NCBI GenBank assembly: GCA_964555355.1
Contig: CAZKRY010000006.1
Coordinates: 62,001-126,000, forward strand
Source of the DNA: CAIKBL01 sp964555355
GTDB lineage: Bacteria > Pseudomonadota > Gammaproteobacteria > Ga0077536
DNA length: 64,000 nt
Reading direction: 5' to 3'
Below are positions 24,848-33,733 of the stretch, one piece after another. How positions within the stretch are numbered: position 1 is the first letter of the stretch; the number at the start of each line of letters is the position of its first letter. The notes beneath the pieces were generated by a model. It was not told the origin of the DNA. It saw only the letters and a program-made list of their open reading frames with translations, and did not search any database. Made by a program: the position numbers and the translations under genes.

Positions 24848-26233
24848 ATGGCAACAGAATTCAAAAAGACAAAGTTAGCCGCTGCGGTGGCCACCGCGGT
24901 AGTCGGACTTGGTCTTAGCGCGGCTGCTAATGCAGTCGTCGTAGTGGGCGGCGATAACGGTTGGGAAGTGAGCTTTGACGGTAACGTTAACGCGTTCTAC
25001 GTTCATGGCAATAATGACGCCGGCTGGAACCCGCTAGGGTTGGCGGCTCCAACAAGTAACGGCAATGGCACAAGCTCATTCGCTGGCACGACGCTAGATA
25101 CTTCTCGCGTGACATCAGGCTTCCTCCCGGCTTTCTTCAGCTTCAACGTGAAGAGTCCGACGGTTAATGGCATGACGGGTAGCGCTCGCTTCAGCTTTGC
25201 GCCAGCCATTCAGAATGCTAATACGAAGAACCAAATTTACGGCGCCGCCGGCGGATTGAATAACGGAAATTCGCAGGGTATCCAAGGTTCCAGTATCGAT
25301 ATGCGCGAAGTCTTAGTGAACTTAGACGGCGGCTTCGGTACTCTTAGCTTCGGCCGCACACTGTCGATCTTCGGCCGTAACGCGATCCTGAAAGACATGA
25401 CGCTATTCGGCGTTGGTATGGCTAACTTACAAGCGGGCTCGGTCACCGCCGGACGCATCGGTCGTGGCTATACCTATCCTAACTTTAACGCGCGCATTTC
25501 TTACAAAACCCCTAATCTGGGTGGCCTCCAAGGCGAAATCGGCTTGTACGATCCATCCGTCGAGCAGTTGAACGCCGGCGCGGGCATCCTCAATCAGACC
25601 GACACCCCGCGTTTTGAAGGTGAAGTTAGCTATACCTCAGCGTTTAGCGGCGGTAGTGCGCAAGTTTGGATCGATGGGTTGTGGCAGGACATCGAAAATA
25701 CAGCACAAGGCGCGAGCGATGACGTAACGGTCAATGGTTGGGGCGCGGGCGCTGAACTCAAATTCGGCGGCGCTGCACTTACCGGTTATTATTATGATGG
25801 CGCGGGGCTAGGCCGCTCACTACAGTTTGTAGGTGGCACGCTGTGTAATGGTTTCGTTGCCGCAGGTGTAGTGGACGCCAATGCGCACATTGTCGGCTCA
25901 AGCTGCGAAGCCACCAACAACGATGGCTTTTACGTGCAAGGTACCTACACCTTCAGCGGCAAAACCAAAGTCGGTGCGAGCTACGGCGAGTCCACCGAAG
26001 ACGCGTACTCGGATAACGTCATTCGAGCGTCGGGTCTGTCTGAATTGCAGGCCCGCGACGCGGAGCTCAGCATGTGGACGATCGGTGTCTACCACGACGT
26101 CAACTCCTGGCTGAAGCTAATTGCGGAGTACAGCGCCTCCTCCAACGACTTTGGACAGAACGTGCTGACACTCGATGGCGGCGCGGAGACCAACTCCGAT
26201 ACCTTCAGCATCGGCTCGTTCTTCTTCTGGTAA
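24848..26233 (+). CDS. Gram-negative general porin
   Basis: A 461-residue outer-membrane beta-barrel. A signal peptide (AAAVATAVVGLGLSAAANA) is followed by GWEVSFDGNVNAFYVHG, the first strand typical of Porin_4-type proteins, alternating beta strands throughout, the block LVNLDGGFGTLSFGRTLS, and the C-terminal aromatic residue (SIGSFFFW). It would allow diffusion of small hydrophilic solutes. A strong ribosome binding site and a terminator just after the stop mark it as a single, highly expressed gene. Confidence 0.9.
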   Translation: MATEFKKTKLAAAVATAVVGLGLSAAANAVVVVGGDNGWEVSFDGNVNAFYVHGNNDAGWNPLGLAAPTSNGNGTSSFAGTTLDTSRVTSGFLPAFFSFNVKSPTVNGMTGSARFSFAPAIQNANTKNQIYGAAGGLNNGNSQGIQGSSIDMREVLVNLDGGFGTLSFGRTLSIFGRNAILKDMTLFGVGMANLQAGSVTAGRIGRGYTYPNFNARISYKTPNLGGLQGEIGLYDPSVEQLNAGAGILNQTDTPRFEGEVSYTSAFSGGSAQVWIDGLWQDIENTAQGASDDVTVNGWGAGAELKFGGAALTGYYYDGAGLGRSLQFVGGTLCNGFVAAGVVDANAHIVGSSCEATNNDGFYVQGTYTFSGKTKVGASYGESTEDAYSDNVIRASGLSELQARDAELSMWTIGVYHDVNSWLKLIAEYSASSNDFGQNVLTLDGGAETNSDTFSIGSFFFW

Positions 26234-26257
26234 GAATAAGATCTTCCGGTCTTGCGA

Positions 26258-26281
26258 AACGCGCCCTTCGGGGCGCGTTTT
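26258..26281 (+). terminator. Rho-independent terminator of the porin gene
   Basis: AAACGCGCC-CTTC-GGGGCGCGTTT hairpin followed by TGTTTT, 25 bases after the porin stop. The A and T flanks would also let it work for the convergent gene. Confidence 0.9.
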
Positions 26282-26297
26282 GTTTTGGGGTTACCGT

Positions 26298-28136
26298 CTA
26301 AGCTAGATATTCCGCAAGCCGCTTCTTAAGCGGCGCCAACTCCTTTTGATAATGCGTCCAACGCTCGGTTGATGACGTATAGATGTCTTGTCTCACCTGC
26401 CAACGACTCATTGTGCTGACTGAGCCAGCGGTACGCGCGAGTTCACTTGCGCGTACCTTACGCTCGGTTAACCCAATTCCCTCAAACAACCGTCGTGTTT
26501 GCACCTCAGGCGCCGCGACAAGTTCTTCATACCGGATTTCGACCATTTGGAACGGCGCTACCTGCCGCCAATACGCAAGGCAATTCCGATAAGCGATGTA
26601 GAAATCGGCGATATCGTCGAGTGAGTATGCGAAGTCGAGACCGGCAAATCGCTGAAAATAAATGGACAGGCAGGTATCGAGTGGGTGGCGGGTGCAATGC
26701 ACCCATTTCGCGTGTGGAAATAGCGCGTGTAGTACGCCGATATACAAAAAATTCAACGGTGACTTATCTGAAAATAGATTTGCGGAAATGTTGAGAAGTC
26801 GCAGTCGGGTGCGGTATCCCTCAGCTAGCCGAACCAAGTCTTGTGTATTGAGTTGACGCCAAATTTCGGCCGGGCGGCCGGCGGTAACCTGCTCTGCGCT
26901 GAATCTCGCGAGCGCAGGACCAAAAAAATCGATTTCGCCTGCTGACTGAACCTGTCCACCGCGCGCCAAGATTTGCTCGACGAGCGTCGTACCTGAGCGT
27001 GGCATACCGATGACAAAGATAGGTTCAATCTCGTAGTCCGGTTTGTACGTCGTAAGTGCTTGCCAGTCTTCTTTCGGACGTGCGCAAATCTCGTTCGCAA
27101 GGTGACGCCAATACTGTCGACGAGCGCGGGGAATGGATTTGGCGGTGAGCTGATTGGCCGTGGTATGAGCCTGAAATGCCTGCGCATAAGCGCCACCGTC
27201 GTCCAATAACTTGCCCAGTGCAAAATGTATTAACGATGCCTCCGATACAGGAAGCGGTGTGGTGTGGATTAGCGCTTGAATGCGCGCGACCACGGCGCCA
27301 CGTTCGTCAAGATTCGGACTCAGTATCTGCGAGAGCAATAACCAAGCGCGGCCATTGGTGGGGTTTTTGTCGACTATTTCGCGCAGTGCTGACAGGGCTT
27401 CGTTAAATGAACCCTGCGAAATTACCGCATCGCACCACTCGAGCCGCGCCGCAAAATGAGTAGGCTCGCGCGCGACGATCGTGGCGAACTCGTTGATCGC
27501 ATCGCTAACACGATTTATCTGCGCGAACAGCAGACCAAGATTAAAATGAATCTCTAGATTCCCAGGCGCTAGCTGTAACGCCTGGTCGTAACATTCGAGC
27601 GAGAGCTCCAATAGGCCCAAATCACGGTACGTATTTGCCAGATTATTAAGTAAAGCGAGTGTGTGGCCGTCCACCCGCGCCTGTTCAAACGCGCACCGTG
27701 CCTCGGTCAATCGGCCGGAGCGACGAAGCAATAAACCTAGATTGTTGAGCAGCACCGAATCGTTCGGCGCCAAGACCAGCGCGTTACGGTAGGCAACGAT
27801 CGCGTCCTCGACCCTTCCGAGGCGTTCGTTGCATTCGGCAAGCAGTCGATAGGTCGCGAGCGGCTCGCTACCGCCCTTCAGGCCATTTTTCGCCGCTTTC
27901 AGTGCGTCCGGCAAGAGGCCGGCACCGAGCGCGAATTGGCTTGCGTCCAACCAGAGCGTCGGATGCTCGGGGGTTATCGCGCATAGCTGCAACGACAGTT
28001 TAAAGGCCTCGCGCATCTCCCCGCGCGCGGCGCACGCACGAATTAATTCGTATAGTGCGCCGCGATCCTGACCGCGCGAGGAGTTCACGCGCTGGCGCAA
28101 AGACTTCTCAGCCGCCGTTAAGCCAGGCGCCGTCAC
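26298..28136 (-). CDS. TPR-repeat sulfotransferase
   Basis: A 612-residue two-part protein. Residues ~15-330 form tandem TPR helices (for example LYELIRACAARGEMREAFKL, AIVAYRNALVLAPNDSVLLN, CYDQALQLAPGNLEIHFNL). Residues ~370-600 form a sulfotransferase domain with the 5'-phosphosulfate loop VIGMPRSGTTLVEQIL and the 3'-phosphate region HCTRHPLDTCLSIYFQRF. It would transfer sulfate from PAPS to an unknown acceptor, with the TPRs recruiting substrate. Such fusions are common in marine and symbiotic bacteria. It is divergent from the SHOCT gene and isolated from sulfate-activation genes. Confidence 0.85.
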   Translation of the reverse strand: MTAPGLTAAEKSLRQRVNSSRGQDRGALYELIRACAARGEMREAFKLSLQLCAITPEHPTLWLDASQFALGAGLLPDALKAAKNGLKGGSEPLATYRLLAECNERLGRVEDAIVAYRNALVLAPNDSVLLNNLGLLLRRSGRLTEARCAFEQARVDGHTLALLNNLANTYRDLGLLELSLECYDQALQLAPGNLEIHFNLGLLFAQINRVSDAINEFATIVAREPTHFAARLEWCDAVISQGSFNEALSALREIVDKNPTNGRAWLLLSQILSPNLDERGAVVARIQALIHTTPLPVSEASLIHFALGKLLDDGGAYAQAFQAHTTANQLTAKSIPRARRQYWRHLANEICARPKEDWQALTTYKPDYEIEPIFVIGMPRSGTTLVEQILARGGQVQSAGEIDFFGPALARFSAEQVTAGRPAEIWRQLNTQDLVRLAEGYRTRLRLLNISANLFSDKSPLNFLYIGVLHALFPHAKWVHCTRHPLDTCLSIYFQRFAGLDFAYSLDDIADFYIAYRNCLAYWRQVAPFQMVEIRYEELVAAPEVQTRRLFEGIGLTERKVRASELARTAGSVSTMSRWQVRQDIYTSSTERWTHYQKELAPLKKRLAEYLA

Positions 28137-28192
28137 GATCGACTCCTAATGAACTCCGGTATACTTTGGAAATCTATCTGTCAGGATTCCTA

Positions 28193-29200
28193 ATGTCGAT
28201 ATTGAAGATGTCAGTCGGTCCCCGTGGTCTATCGTTCCTGCTATTGCTTGGCGCATGTATGGTTGGTGGATGGGTATTGGTGCCGGAAGCGACCGCGCTC
28301 GATTTGTTGCCGGATATTTTCGATAAGCCGAAGGTCACCAAGTCGTTATGGAAATTGCAAGAACAGTACGTATCGTTGGCTACCCAAGGCAAGGATGGGC
28401 AAGCTTATCCCGCGAACACGCATCCAACGACCCTCGATAACAAGGATGTCGAGGATGCGTTACGCTCGCTTGAGTTGTGGGATAAAGGTGGCTTTTTTCG
28501 CAATGAAGAATCGAACCCGGTCTTCACCGGCGCCCAAGCGGAAATGTTGGGGCGATTCATCGCCGAAGGGTTAATGAAAGCAAAGCCCAATGAGGATGTG
28601 ATTTTCAACGTGCGTGGCTATGGTGGCGTGGCTCTGAATACGTTTAAGGAGCGCGAATGGACCGCGGGACGTGCGTTCTTCGTCGACGGTAAGCTCAATA
28701 TCATCATTGGGACATTCAAACTGAAAAAGGATCGTGGCGTGCGTAACGCCGAAGCGGCGCACGGCGTGCTCGAAAATTACGCTGATCTGTATTTCGATCC
28801 CGGAAGCCGCGACAAGCAGACCGGCAAGTTTCCTGGCCGCATCGTGTCGAGCGTCGGGGTGAGTTACAAAGGCGGTGAAGAAACCGGCCGGCCGGATTGG
28901 GTATTGATCGACGTCGCTGCCGCGGCGCTCGCCTATCGCGACAGTCAGATCCCGGAAGAGCAAAAACGCACTACCGAAAAGACCAAACAAGAGGCTGCCA
29001 AGCTCACGCTAGAGCGGCGTGAAATGCGCGAAGAAATGGCGCGTTTGCGCGCGCAGATCAAGGCACTGCAAGGCGGAACGGTGGCGAACTCCAAATCGCT
29101 CGAGGATCGGCTTGCTACATTACAGGCGCTACGCGAGAAAAAGCTCATCACGGATGAAGAATATACCGCGCGGCGCGACGAGATATTGAAAGATATCTAA
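28193..29200 (+). CDS. Secreted protein with C-terminal SHOCT-like domain
   Basis: A 335-residue protein starting with MSILKMSVG, chosen because AGGA lies just upstream of ATG 28193; a longer open frame begins in the neighbouring gene. A hydrophobic segment (FLLLLGACMVGGWVLVP) gives a signal peptide or anchor. The middle (~60-245) is unrecognised, with FNVRGYGGVALNTFKEREW and RVVSSVGVSYKG-like strands. A coiled coil of charged residues (~250-300) leads to LEDRLATLQALREKKLITDE and EYTARRDEILKDI, a SHOCT-like short C-terminal domain associated with oligomerisation. Function unknown. Confidence 0.7.
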   Translation: MSILKMSVGPRGLSFLLLLGACMVGGWVLVPEATALDLLPDIFDKPKVTKSLWKLQEQYVSLATQGKDGQAYPANTHPTTLDNKDVEDALRSLELWDKGGFFRNEESNPVFTGAQAEMLGRFIAEGLMKAKPNEDVIFNVRGYGGVALNTFKEREWTAGRAFFVDGKLNIIIGTFKLKKDRGVRNAEAAHGVLENYADLYFDPGSRDKQTGKFPGRIVSSVGVSYKGGEETGRPDWVLIDVAAAALAYRDSQIPEEQKRTTEKTKQEAAKLTLERREMREEMARLRAQIKALQGGTVANSKSLEDRLATLQALREKKLITDEEYTARRDEILKDI

Positions 29201-29238
29201 GACCCCGGTCGCCCGGACGCCGGCTTCCCAGCACCAGT

Positions 29239-30183
29239 ATGCAAGCTTTGTATCCCTATGCCGAGGCGACGCGCACGGCCACGCTGCCGGTGAGTGACGG
29301 ACACGCGCTCTACGTTGAAGAAGGCGGAACGACCGTTGGCATCCCCATCGTTTTTCTACACGGTGGGCCGGGTTCGGGTTGCAAACCCTCTCACCGCCAA
29401 TTCTTTGATCCAAAGCGCTATCGTTGTTTTCTCATCGATCAACGTGGGGCCGGTCGTTCGACCCCCAGCGGCGGCACCGACGGCAATACTTTACAGGCGC
29501 TAGTGAACGATCTTGAGACGCTGAGAAACTGGGCCGGGGTTGAGCGGTGGGTGTTATTCGGCGGTTCGTGGGGGGCCGCGCTCGCGCTCGCGTATGCGCA
29601 GACACATCCGGAGCGTGTGCTTGGCATGGTACTGCGCGGAAGTTTCCTTGCCCGCTCGCGCGATTTGGCATGGTTTATTGGCGATGGTGCGCGGCGTCTC
29701 CTGCCGCGCGCATGGCATACGTTCACCACCGCGATTACGCCGTACGGCGCAAGCGCCGTGGACTGGAATGCAGCGGTGCACGGGTCGGATCGAAGCGCCG
29801 CACTGGCGGTTGCACAGGCTTGGGCGCAGTGGTCTACCGAGGTCGTCATGTACGGCTTTGAGCATGCGCCAGGCGATGCGCCAGAGCCGGCCGAACTCGT
29901 TCTCGCGAAAACGCGGATTGAATTGCACTACGCGGCGCACCAATATTTTTTGGAAGACAATCAATTACTGCGGGACTGTTCCCGTATCCCGCGTGTCCCG
30001 ATCCACCTAATCCACGGACAACGTGATATCACCTGCCCGCCGGAAGCTGCGTGGGAACTGCACCGCGCGCTGCCATGGTCGACGCTCGAAATTCTTCGCA
30101 CCGCCGGCCATCTCTCCGGAGAGTCCGCCATCCAGGACGCGTTATTACGTGCGGCCGATCGCCTAGCGCTAACCCTTGCTTAG
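29239..30183 (+). CDS. pip: Prolyl aminopeptidase (proline iminopeptidase)
   Basis: A 314-residue alpha/beta hydrolase that removes N-terminal proline from peptides. HGGPGSG (residues 41-47) forms the oxyanion region, DQRGAGRSTP matches the family, and the nucleophile is Ser110 in GGSWGAALAL. A later Asp (HGQRDITCP) and His (RTAGHLSGE) complete the triad. Length is typical for the family (about 310-320). It is 6 bases upstream of folP in the same direction. Confidence 0.92.
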   Translation: MQALYPYAEATRTATLPVSDGHALYVEEGGTTVGIPIVFLHGGPGSGCKPSHRQFFDPKRYRCFLIDQRGAGRSTPSGGTDGNTLQALVNDLETLRNWAGVERWVLFGGSWGAALALAYAQTHPERVLGMVLRGSFLARSRDLAWFIGDGARRLLPRAWHTFTTAITPYGASAVDWNAAVHGSDRSAALAVAQAWAQWSTEVVMYGFEHAPGDAPEPAELVLAKTRIELHYAAHQYFLEDNQLLRDCSRIPRVPIHLIHGQRDITCPPEAAWELHRALPWSTLEILRTAGHLSGESAIQDALLRAADRLALTLA

Positions 30184-30189
30184 AAGCCG

Positions 30190-31050
30190 GTGTCTCACTT
30201 ATTCGACGCATTGAACGAACCACGCACGCCGCCGATGTTGATGGGCGTGCTCAACGTGACGCCTGATAGCTTTTCCGATGGCGGTCAATACCTCGCATGC
30301 GACGTCGCGCTCAAACGCGCGCAAACCATGGTGGAAGAGGGTGCCACCATCATTGATGTTGGCGGCGAATCATCACGCCCCGGCGCGAGTCCGATCGCCG
30401 CACGCGAACAATTAGCGCGGGTGTTACCGGTGCTTGAGGGTTTGCGCATTGCGTTGCCTTCATCGATTGCGATCAGTATCGACACGCAGTCGGTGGAAGT
30501 CGCGCGGCACGCACTCGCGGCCGGCGCGCGGATAGTTAACGATATCTCGGGCGCACGCGAAGCCGGGATGTGCGAGCTTGTTGCCGAATATGGTGCTGCC
30601 ATCGTGCTGATGCATATGCAAGGCACGCCCACGACGATGCAGCTCGCCCCCCAGTACCTCGATGTGGCGGAAGAAGTATTCGATTTTTTATTGGCGCGCG
30701 CGCGATTTGCGGAAAGGGCCGGCATCCAGCGGTCGCGGATATTGCTCGATCCGGGTATCGGCTTCGGGAAAACGCGGCAACACAATCTGCAGCTCCTAAA
30801 CGCGCTGCCACGGTTCGTCGCGGGCGGATATCCAGTTCTGCTCGGCACGAGCCGCAAGCGTTTTATGGGCGCAATTTGCCGCGAAACCGCCTTCGAAGAG
30901 TTGGTGGGCGCAACCTGTGCGACCACCGCATTGGGTGTGGCCGCCGGCGTCAAAGTTTTTCGTGTGCACGACGTTCGGGCGAATCGCCAAGCGATGGAAG
31001 TGGCTTGGGCGATCGGGCAGGTGAATTGCCCGCCGGAGAAACCAGGCTAG
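30190..31050 (+). CDS. folP: Dihydropteroate synthase
   Basis: A 286-residue TIM-barrel enzyme that joins 6-hydroxymethyl-dihydropterin pyrophosphate to p-aminobenzoate in folate synthesis. Signature blocks are LMGVLNVTPDSFSDGG (residues ~17-32), GATIIDVGGESSRPG (~51-65), ISIDTQSVEVARHAL, and LLDPGIGFGKT (~185-195). The start is GTG. Its end overlaps the convergent pqqE gene by four bases. It is a canonical FolP and not the distant homologue expected for methanopterin. Confidence 0.94.
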   Translation: MSHLFDALNEPRTPPMLMGVLNVTPDSFSDGGQYLACDVALKRAQTMVEEGATIIDVGGESSRPGASPIAAREQLARVLPVLEGLRIALPSSIAISIDTQSVEVARHALAAGARIVNDISGAREAGMCELVAEYGAAIVLMHMQGTPTTMQLAPQYLDVAEEVFDFLLARARFAERAGIQRSRILLDPGIGFGKTRQHNLQLLNALPRFVAGGYPVLLGTSRKRFMGAICRETAFEELVGATCATTALGVAAGVKVFRVHDVRANRQAMEVAWAIGQVNCPPEKPG

Positions 31051-32189
31051 GCCGTCAACGCCTTTGAGTTGCGCATATTGCGAAACACGAGCGGTTTTAC
31101 TTTCGCCGCGACGTCTAACGGCGTGTGAGTCATCGTCTCGACTTGCGCGACCAATGCCGCGTGATGTTCCGACTTGTCGCACACCGGATCGGCGTTGGTG
31201 GCATCGCCGGTCAGCATGTATGCCTGGCAGCGACAGCCACCGAAGTCTTTAGTCTTATCCGGGCAACTCCGGCAAGGCTCCCGCATCCATTCAAAACCAC
31301 GAAAGTGATTAAACGTCGGAGATTCGTTCCAGATCCAATCCACATTGTGATCGCGCACATTCGGAAACGTCAAACCTGGCAATTGCCGGGCGGCGTGACA
31401 CGGTAATGCTGATCCGTCCGGCGCAATGGTCAAAAAAATCGCGCCCCAGCCGTTCATGCAGGCCTTCGGCCGGTCTTCATAATAATCCGGCACGACGTAG
31501 ATAATTTTCATGCGATTTTTCATCTGCGCTTGATACCCATGCGCGATGCGTTCAGCACGTGCGAGTTGCTCACGAGTCGGCAACAGTTGGGCTTCATTTA
31601 GCTTTGACCAGCCGTAATACTGAGTACTCGCGAGTTCGACGTAATCGGCGTTGAGCTCAATCGTCATCTTGATAATGTCTTCTATCTGGTCGATGTTTTG
31701 CCGGTGGATGACGCAGTTCAACACCATGGGGTATTCGTATTTTTTGACGAGTCGCGCCATTTCAACCTTGTGCGCGAAGGAATCGGTGCCGCCTAGGAAG
31801 TTATTGAGCTCCTCACTGCTGGCCTGAAAGCTGACTTGAATGTGGTCGAGCCCGGCTTCCTTAAACGCCGCGATACGGGCTTCGTCCATGCCGACTCCCG
31901 ACGTGATCAGATTGGAGTAGTAACCCAGATCGCGCGCTTCTTTAATCAATATTTCAAGATCGTCGCGCACCAACGGTTCTCCACCGGAAAAACCGAGCTG
32001 CGCGGCGCCCATTTTGCGAGCCTCGCGCAGTACGCGCCGCCAAGTATCGGTATCGAGTTCGTCTTTGTAGCGCGCAATTTCAAGCGGATTCGAGCAATAC
32101 GGACACTGTAGCGGACAGCGATAGGTTAATTCCGCCAGCAGCCAAAGCGGTTTACTGGGCACTGATGGTGCGGAGCCAGCCATTGTCAT
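31047..32189 (-). CDS. pqqE: PqqE, radical SAM peptide cyclase of PQQ synthesis
   Basis: A 380-residue radical SAM/SPASM enzyme that makes the Glu-Tyr carbon-carbon bond in PqqA while PqqD holds the peptide. The SAM cluster motif is C25-C29-C32 in RCPLQCPYCSNP, followed by LGFSGGEPLVRDD. SPASM cysteines appear near the end in ACMNGWG, LPCHAARQ, EPCRSCPDKTKDFGGCRCQA. The start overlaps pqqD by 38 bases; ATG two codons further is possible. It is the last gene of pqqA-C-D-E here. Confidence 0.96.
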   Translation of the reverse strand: MTMAGSAPSVPSKPLWLLAELTYRCPLQCPYCSNPLEIARYKDELDTDTWRRVLREARKMGAAQLGFSGGEPLVRDDLEILIKEARDLGYYSNLITSGVGMDEARIAAFKEAGLDHIQVSFQASSEELNNFLGGTDSFAHKVEMARLVKKYEYPMVLNCVIHRQNIDQIEDIIKMTIELNADYVELASTQYYGWSKLNEAQLLPTREQLARAERIAHGYQAQMKNRMKIIYVVPDYYEDRPKACMNGWGAIFLTIAPDGSALPCHAARQLPGLTFPNVRDHNVDWIWNESPTFNHFRGFEWMREPCRSCPDKTKDFGGCRCQAYMLTGDATNADPVCDKSEHHAALVAQVETMTHTPLDVAAKVKPLVFRNMRNSKALTA

Positions 32190-32433
32190 ACGCGGCCTCT
32201 AAAAATTTGTAGACATCCGCTTCGAGCGGAACGCCCGGAAACTGGACTTGCAACTCGTCGATGATGGTGCTGATCGACCGCTTGCCATCGATTCGTTTCA
32301 TGATCTCGCCGGCGCTACCGCCGAGCTTTACCATGCCTTCGGGGTAAAGCAGCACGTGACAGCCTTGCGCTTCTTCCCACTGAAAGCGAAATAGTGGCGC
32401 GATTTTGGGGATCGTGCGCGGGTCGAGCGCCAT
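32152..32433 (-). CDS. pqqD: PqqD, peptide chaperone of PQQ synthesis
   Basis: A 93-residue RiPP recognition element that binds PqqA and delivers it to PqqE. It starts with ATG at 32433 (MALDPRTIPKIAP), two bases after the pqqC stop; an open frame continues upstream into pqqC but is not needed. FRFQWEEAQGCHVLLYPEGM and LGGSAGEIMKRIDGKRSI are the family's conserved blocks. Length is typical. Confidence 0.94.
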   Translation of the reverse strand: MALDPRTIPKIAPLFRFQWEEAQGCHVLLYPEGMVKLGGSAGEIMKRIDGKRSISTIIDELQVQFPGVPLEADVYKFLEAAYDNGWLRTISAQ

Positions 32434-32435
32434 GC

Positions 32436-33194
32436 TTAGTCCTTCGGGCAAGAGAAAAATGGCGGCTTCATATCGATATACGCGAGCCACATCGCATCGA
32501 GCATCGTCCACAGAATATTCAATTTGAATTGGAGGATGCTGAGCGCGTACTCCTGATCGGCGCGCGTTTTGAAGTGCTCAAGCGTAACCTTTAGACCGTG
32601 GTCCACGTCGCGTCTGGCTTCGCTCAGCCGCTTGCGGAAGTAGCGGTAGCCCTGAGGCTCAATCCACGGATACAGATCCGGCCATTTGTCGAGGCGTTTC
32701 TGATGAATCGTCGGCGCAAATAGTTCGGTCAACGACGAGCAGGCGGCCTCCTCAAAAGTCGCACTGCGCGCGAAATTCACATACGCATCGACCGCGAAAC
32801 GCACCCCGGGCAGCACGTGCTCGCCACTTTCAACTTCGCTACGCGCAAGCCCCACGGCATCGGCGAGTTGCAGCCACGCTTCGATTCCACCATCGTCGCC
32901 CTCTGTGCCATCGTGATCGAGCACACGCTGAATCCACAGCCGGCGCGCTGCGCGGTCGCGGCAGTTCGCCATGACCGCGGCATCTTTGAGCGGGATCGCT
33001 TGCTGGTAATAGAATCGGTTGATGACCCACCCTTGAACCGCGTCGCGCGACACGCCGGTCGCGTTCATCGCGATATGAAAGGGATGGTGAATATGATAGA
33101 AGCGCTCTTTCGCGCGGAGTTGTTGCTCAAATTCCGTGCGACTCCAAGGCTCGGAACCGGTGACACGCGGGCGGGGGACGGCAAACTGAACCAC
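32436..33194 (-). CDS. pqqC: PqqC, pyrroloquinoline-quinone synthase
   Basis: A 252-residue cofactor-free oxidase that carries out the last ring closure and oxidation to PQQ. YHIHHPFHIAMNATGVSRD, WVINRFYYQQAIPLKDAAVM and RFAVDAYVNFAR are family hallmarks; the helical all-alpha fold is expected. The GTG start at 33194 is forced, as an in-frame TAA lies six codons upstream. It is separated from pqqA by 86 bases holding a hairpin. Confidence 0.96.
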   Translation of the reverse strand: MVQFAVPRPRVTGSEPWSRTEFEQQLRAKERFYHIHHPFHIAMNATGVSRDAVQGWVINRFYYQQAIPLKDAAVMANCRDRAARRLWIQRVLDHDGTEGDDGGIEAWLQLADAVGLARSEVESGEHVLPGVRFAVDAYVNFARSATFEEAACSSLTELFAPTIHQKRLDKWPDLYPWIEPQGYRYFRKRLSEARRDVDHGLKVTLEHFKTRADQEYALSILQFKLNILWTMLDAMWLAYIDMKPPFFSCPKD

Positions 33195-33238
33195 GAACGG
33201 GGTGCTCGATTAAGGATTGAAGGGCGGTATTGAACCCT

Positions 33239-33256
33239 AGGGCCGCGAACGGCCCT
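33239..33256 (-). promoter_or_regulatory. Hairpin between pqqA and pqqC
   Basis: AGGGCCG-CGAA-CGGCCCT, a perfect 7-base stem with no following T-run. It likely protects the pqqA message or lowers expression of pqqCDE relative to pqqA, as needed when a precursor peptide must exceed its enzymes. Confidence 0.65.
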
Positions 33257-33280
33257 GGGGCGGCAGCGGTCACGCGACAA

Positions 33281-33355
33281 TCAACGATTGTTGATGTACA
33301 TCGTGACTTCGAAGCCGAAACGTACATCGCTGTACGAAGGGGTTTCCCAAGTCAT
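33281..33355 (-). CDS. pqqA: PqqA, PQQ precursor peptide (second copy, in the pqqCDE operon)
   Basis: A 24-codon gene reading MTWETPSYSDVRF then GFEVTMYINNR, with the Glu16 and Tyr20 that form PQQ. GGGAGAG precedes the ATG by about six bases. It is the head of pqqA-C-D-E. It differs from the copy at 1.5 kb at residue 2 only, although the codons differ at many third positions, so the two are not a recent exact duplication. Confidence 0.97.
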   Translation of the reverse strand: MTWETPSYSDVRFGFEVTMYINNR

Positions 33356-33437
33356 GCTGACTCTCCCAGTTGGTGGATGGCCGCGTACTTTGCGCGGATC
33401 CCGCCGTATGAAATCTCACGCGGCTCAGACTAGACTC

Positions 33438-33453
33438 GCACGATCCATGCCAA
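33438..33453 (-). promoter_or_regulatory. Possible sigma-54 (-24/-12) promoter for pqqACDE
   Basis: Minus strand TTGGCATGGATCGTGC has GG-N10-GC spacing, with TGGCAT for TGGCAC and GTGC for TTGC. The start would be near 33426, about 70 bases before pqqA. The match is weaker than at the first pqqA and could be chance in GC-rich DNA. Confidence 0.5.
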
Positions 33454-33496
33454 TCAAAGCGCGCGGTCGTTAGCATAAAACACGAAGACTAACAGT

Positions 33497-33516
33497 GTGT
33501 TAGCAAGCGCTAGCAC
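33497..33516. promoter_or_regulatory. Inverted repeat upstream of pqqACDE, possible operator
   Basis: GTGTTAGC-AAGC-GCTAGCAC, an 8-base inverted repeat with one mismatch, about 45-65 bases upstream of the proposed -24 element. It could bind an activator of the pqq operon. It does not resemble the repeats upstream of the first pqqA. Confidence 0.4.
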
Positions 33517-33606
33517 GCTCTTAACGCTCGCTACCGGCAGGATTGGCTGCTCTCACTCGTGGCATAGGTTGAAATCGACCATGCGGCATCGCAATGAACA
33601 AAATAA

Positions 33607-33733
33607 GGGACATCCACTTTCTCGAGCATCGAAATAAGTAAGGGATAAGGGACATCCACTTTCGGGCATCCACTTTCGGGGACATCCACTTTCTTAAATA
33701 AATAGGCGCGATAAATAGGGGACACCCACTTTC
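33607..33733. repeat. Five irregular copies of GGGACATCCACTTTC
   Basis: Copies begin at 33607, 33649, 33664 (one base shorter), 33678 and 33718 (GGGGACACCCACTTTC). A degenerate relative, GGGACACCCGTCTTTGC, follows at about 33774. Spacing ranges from 14 to 42 bases, with AT-rich AAATAA-type spacers. Similar G-rich repeats often accompany REP-associated tyrosine transposase remnants, but no transposase frame is present here. The rest of the 33356-33908 gap shows no gene. Confidence 0.75.

Noticed and set aside
30285..30953. 222-residue open frame on the minus strand
   Set aside because: Antisense shadow of folP, low-complexity composition.
33239..33256. Terminator between pqqA and pqqC
   Set aside because: Perfect stem but no T-run after it, and pqqCDE must be transcribed; treated as a stabilising or attenuating hairpin.
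33607..33733. CRISPR array
   Set aside because: Repeats are only 14-16 bases, spacing runs from none to 27 bases, and no cas gene is present.
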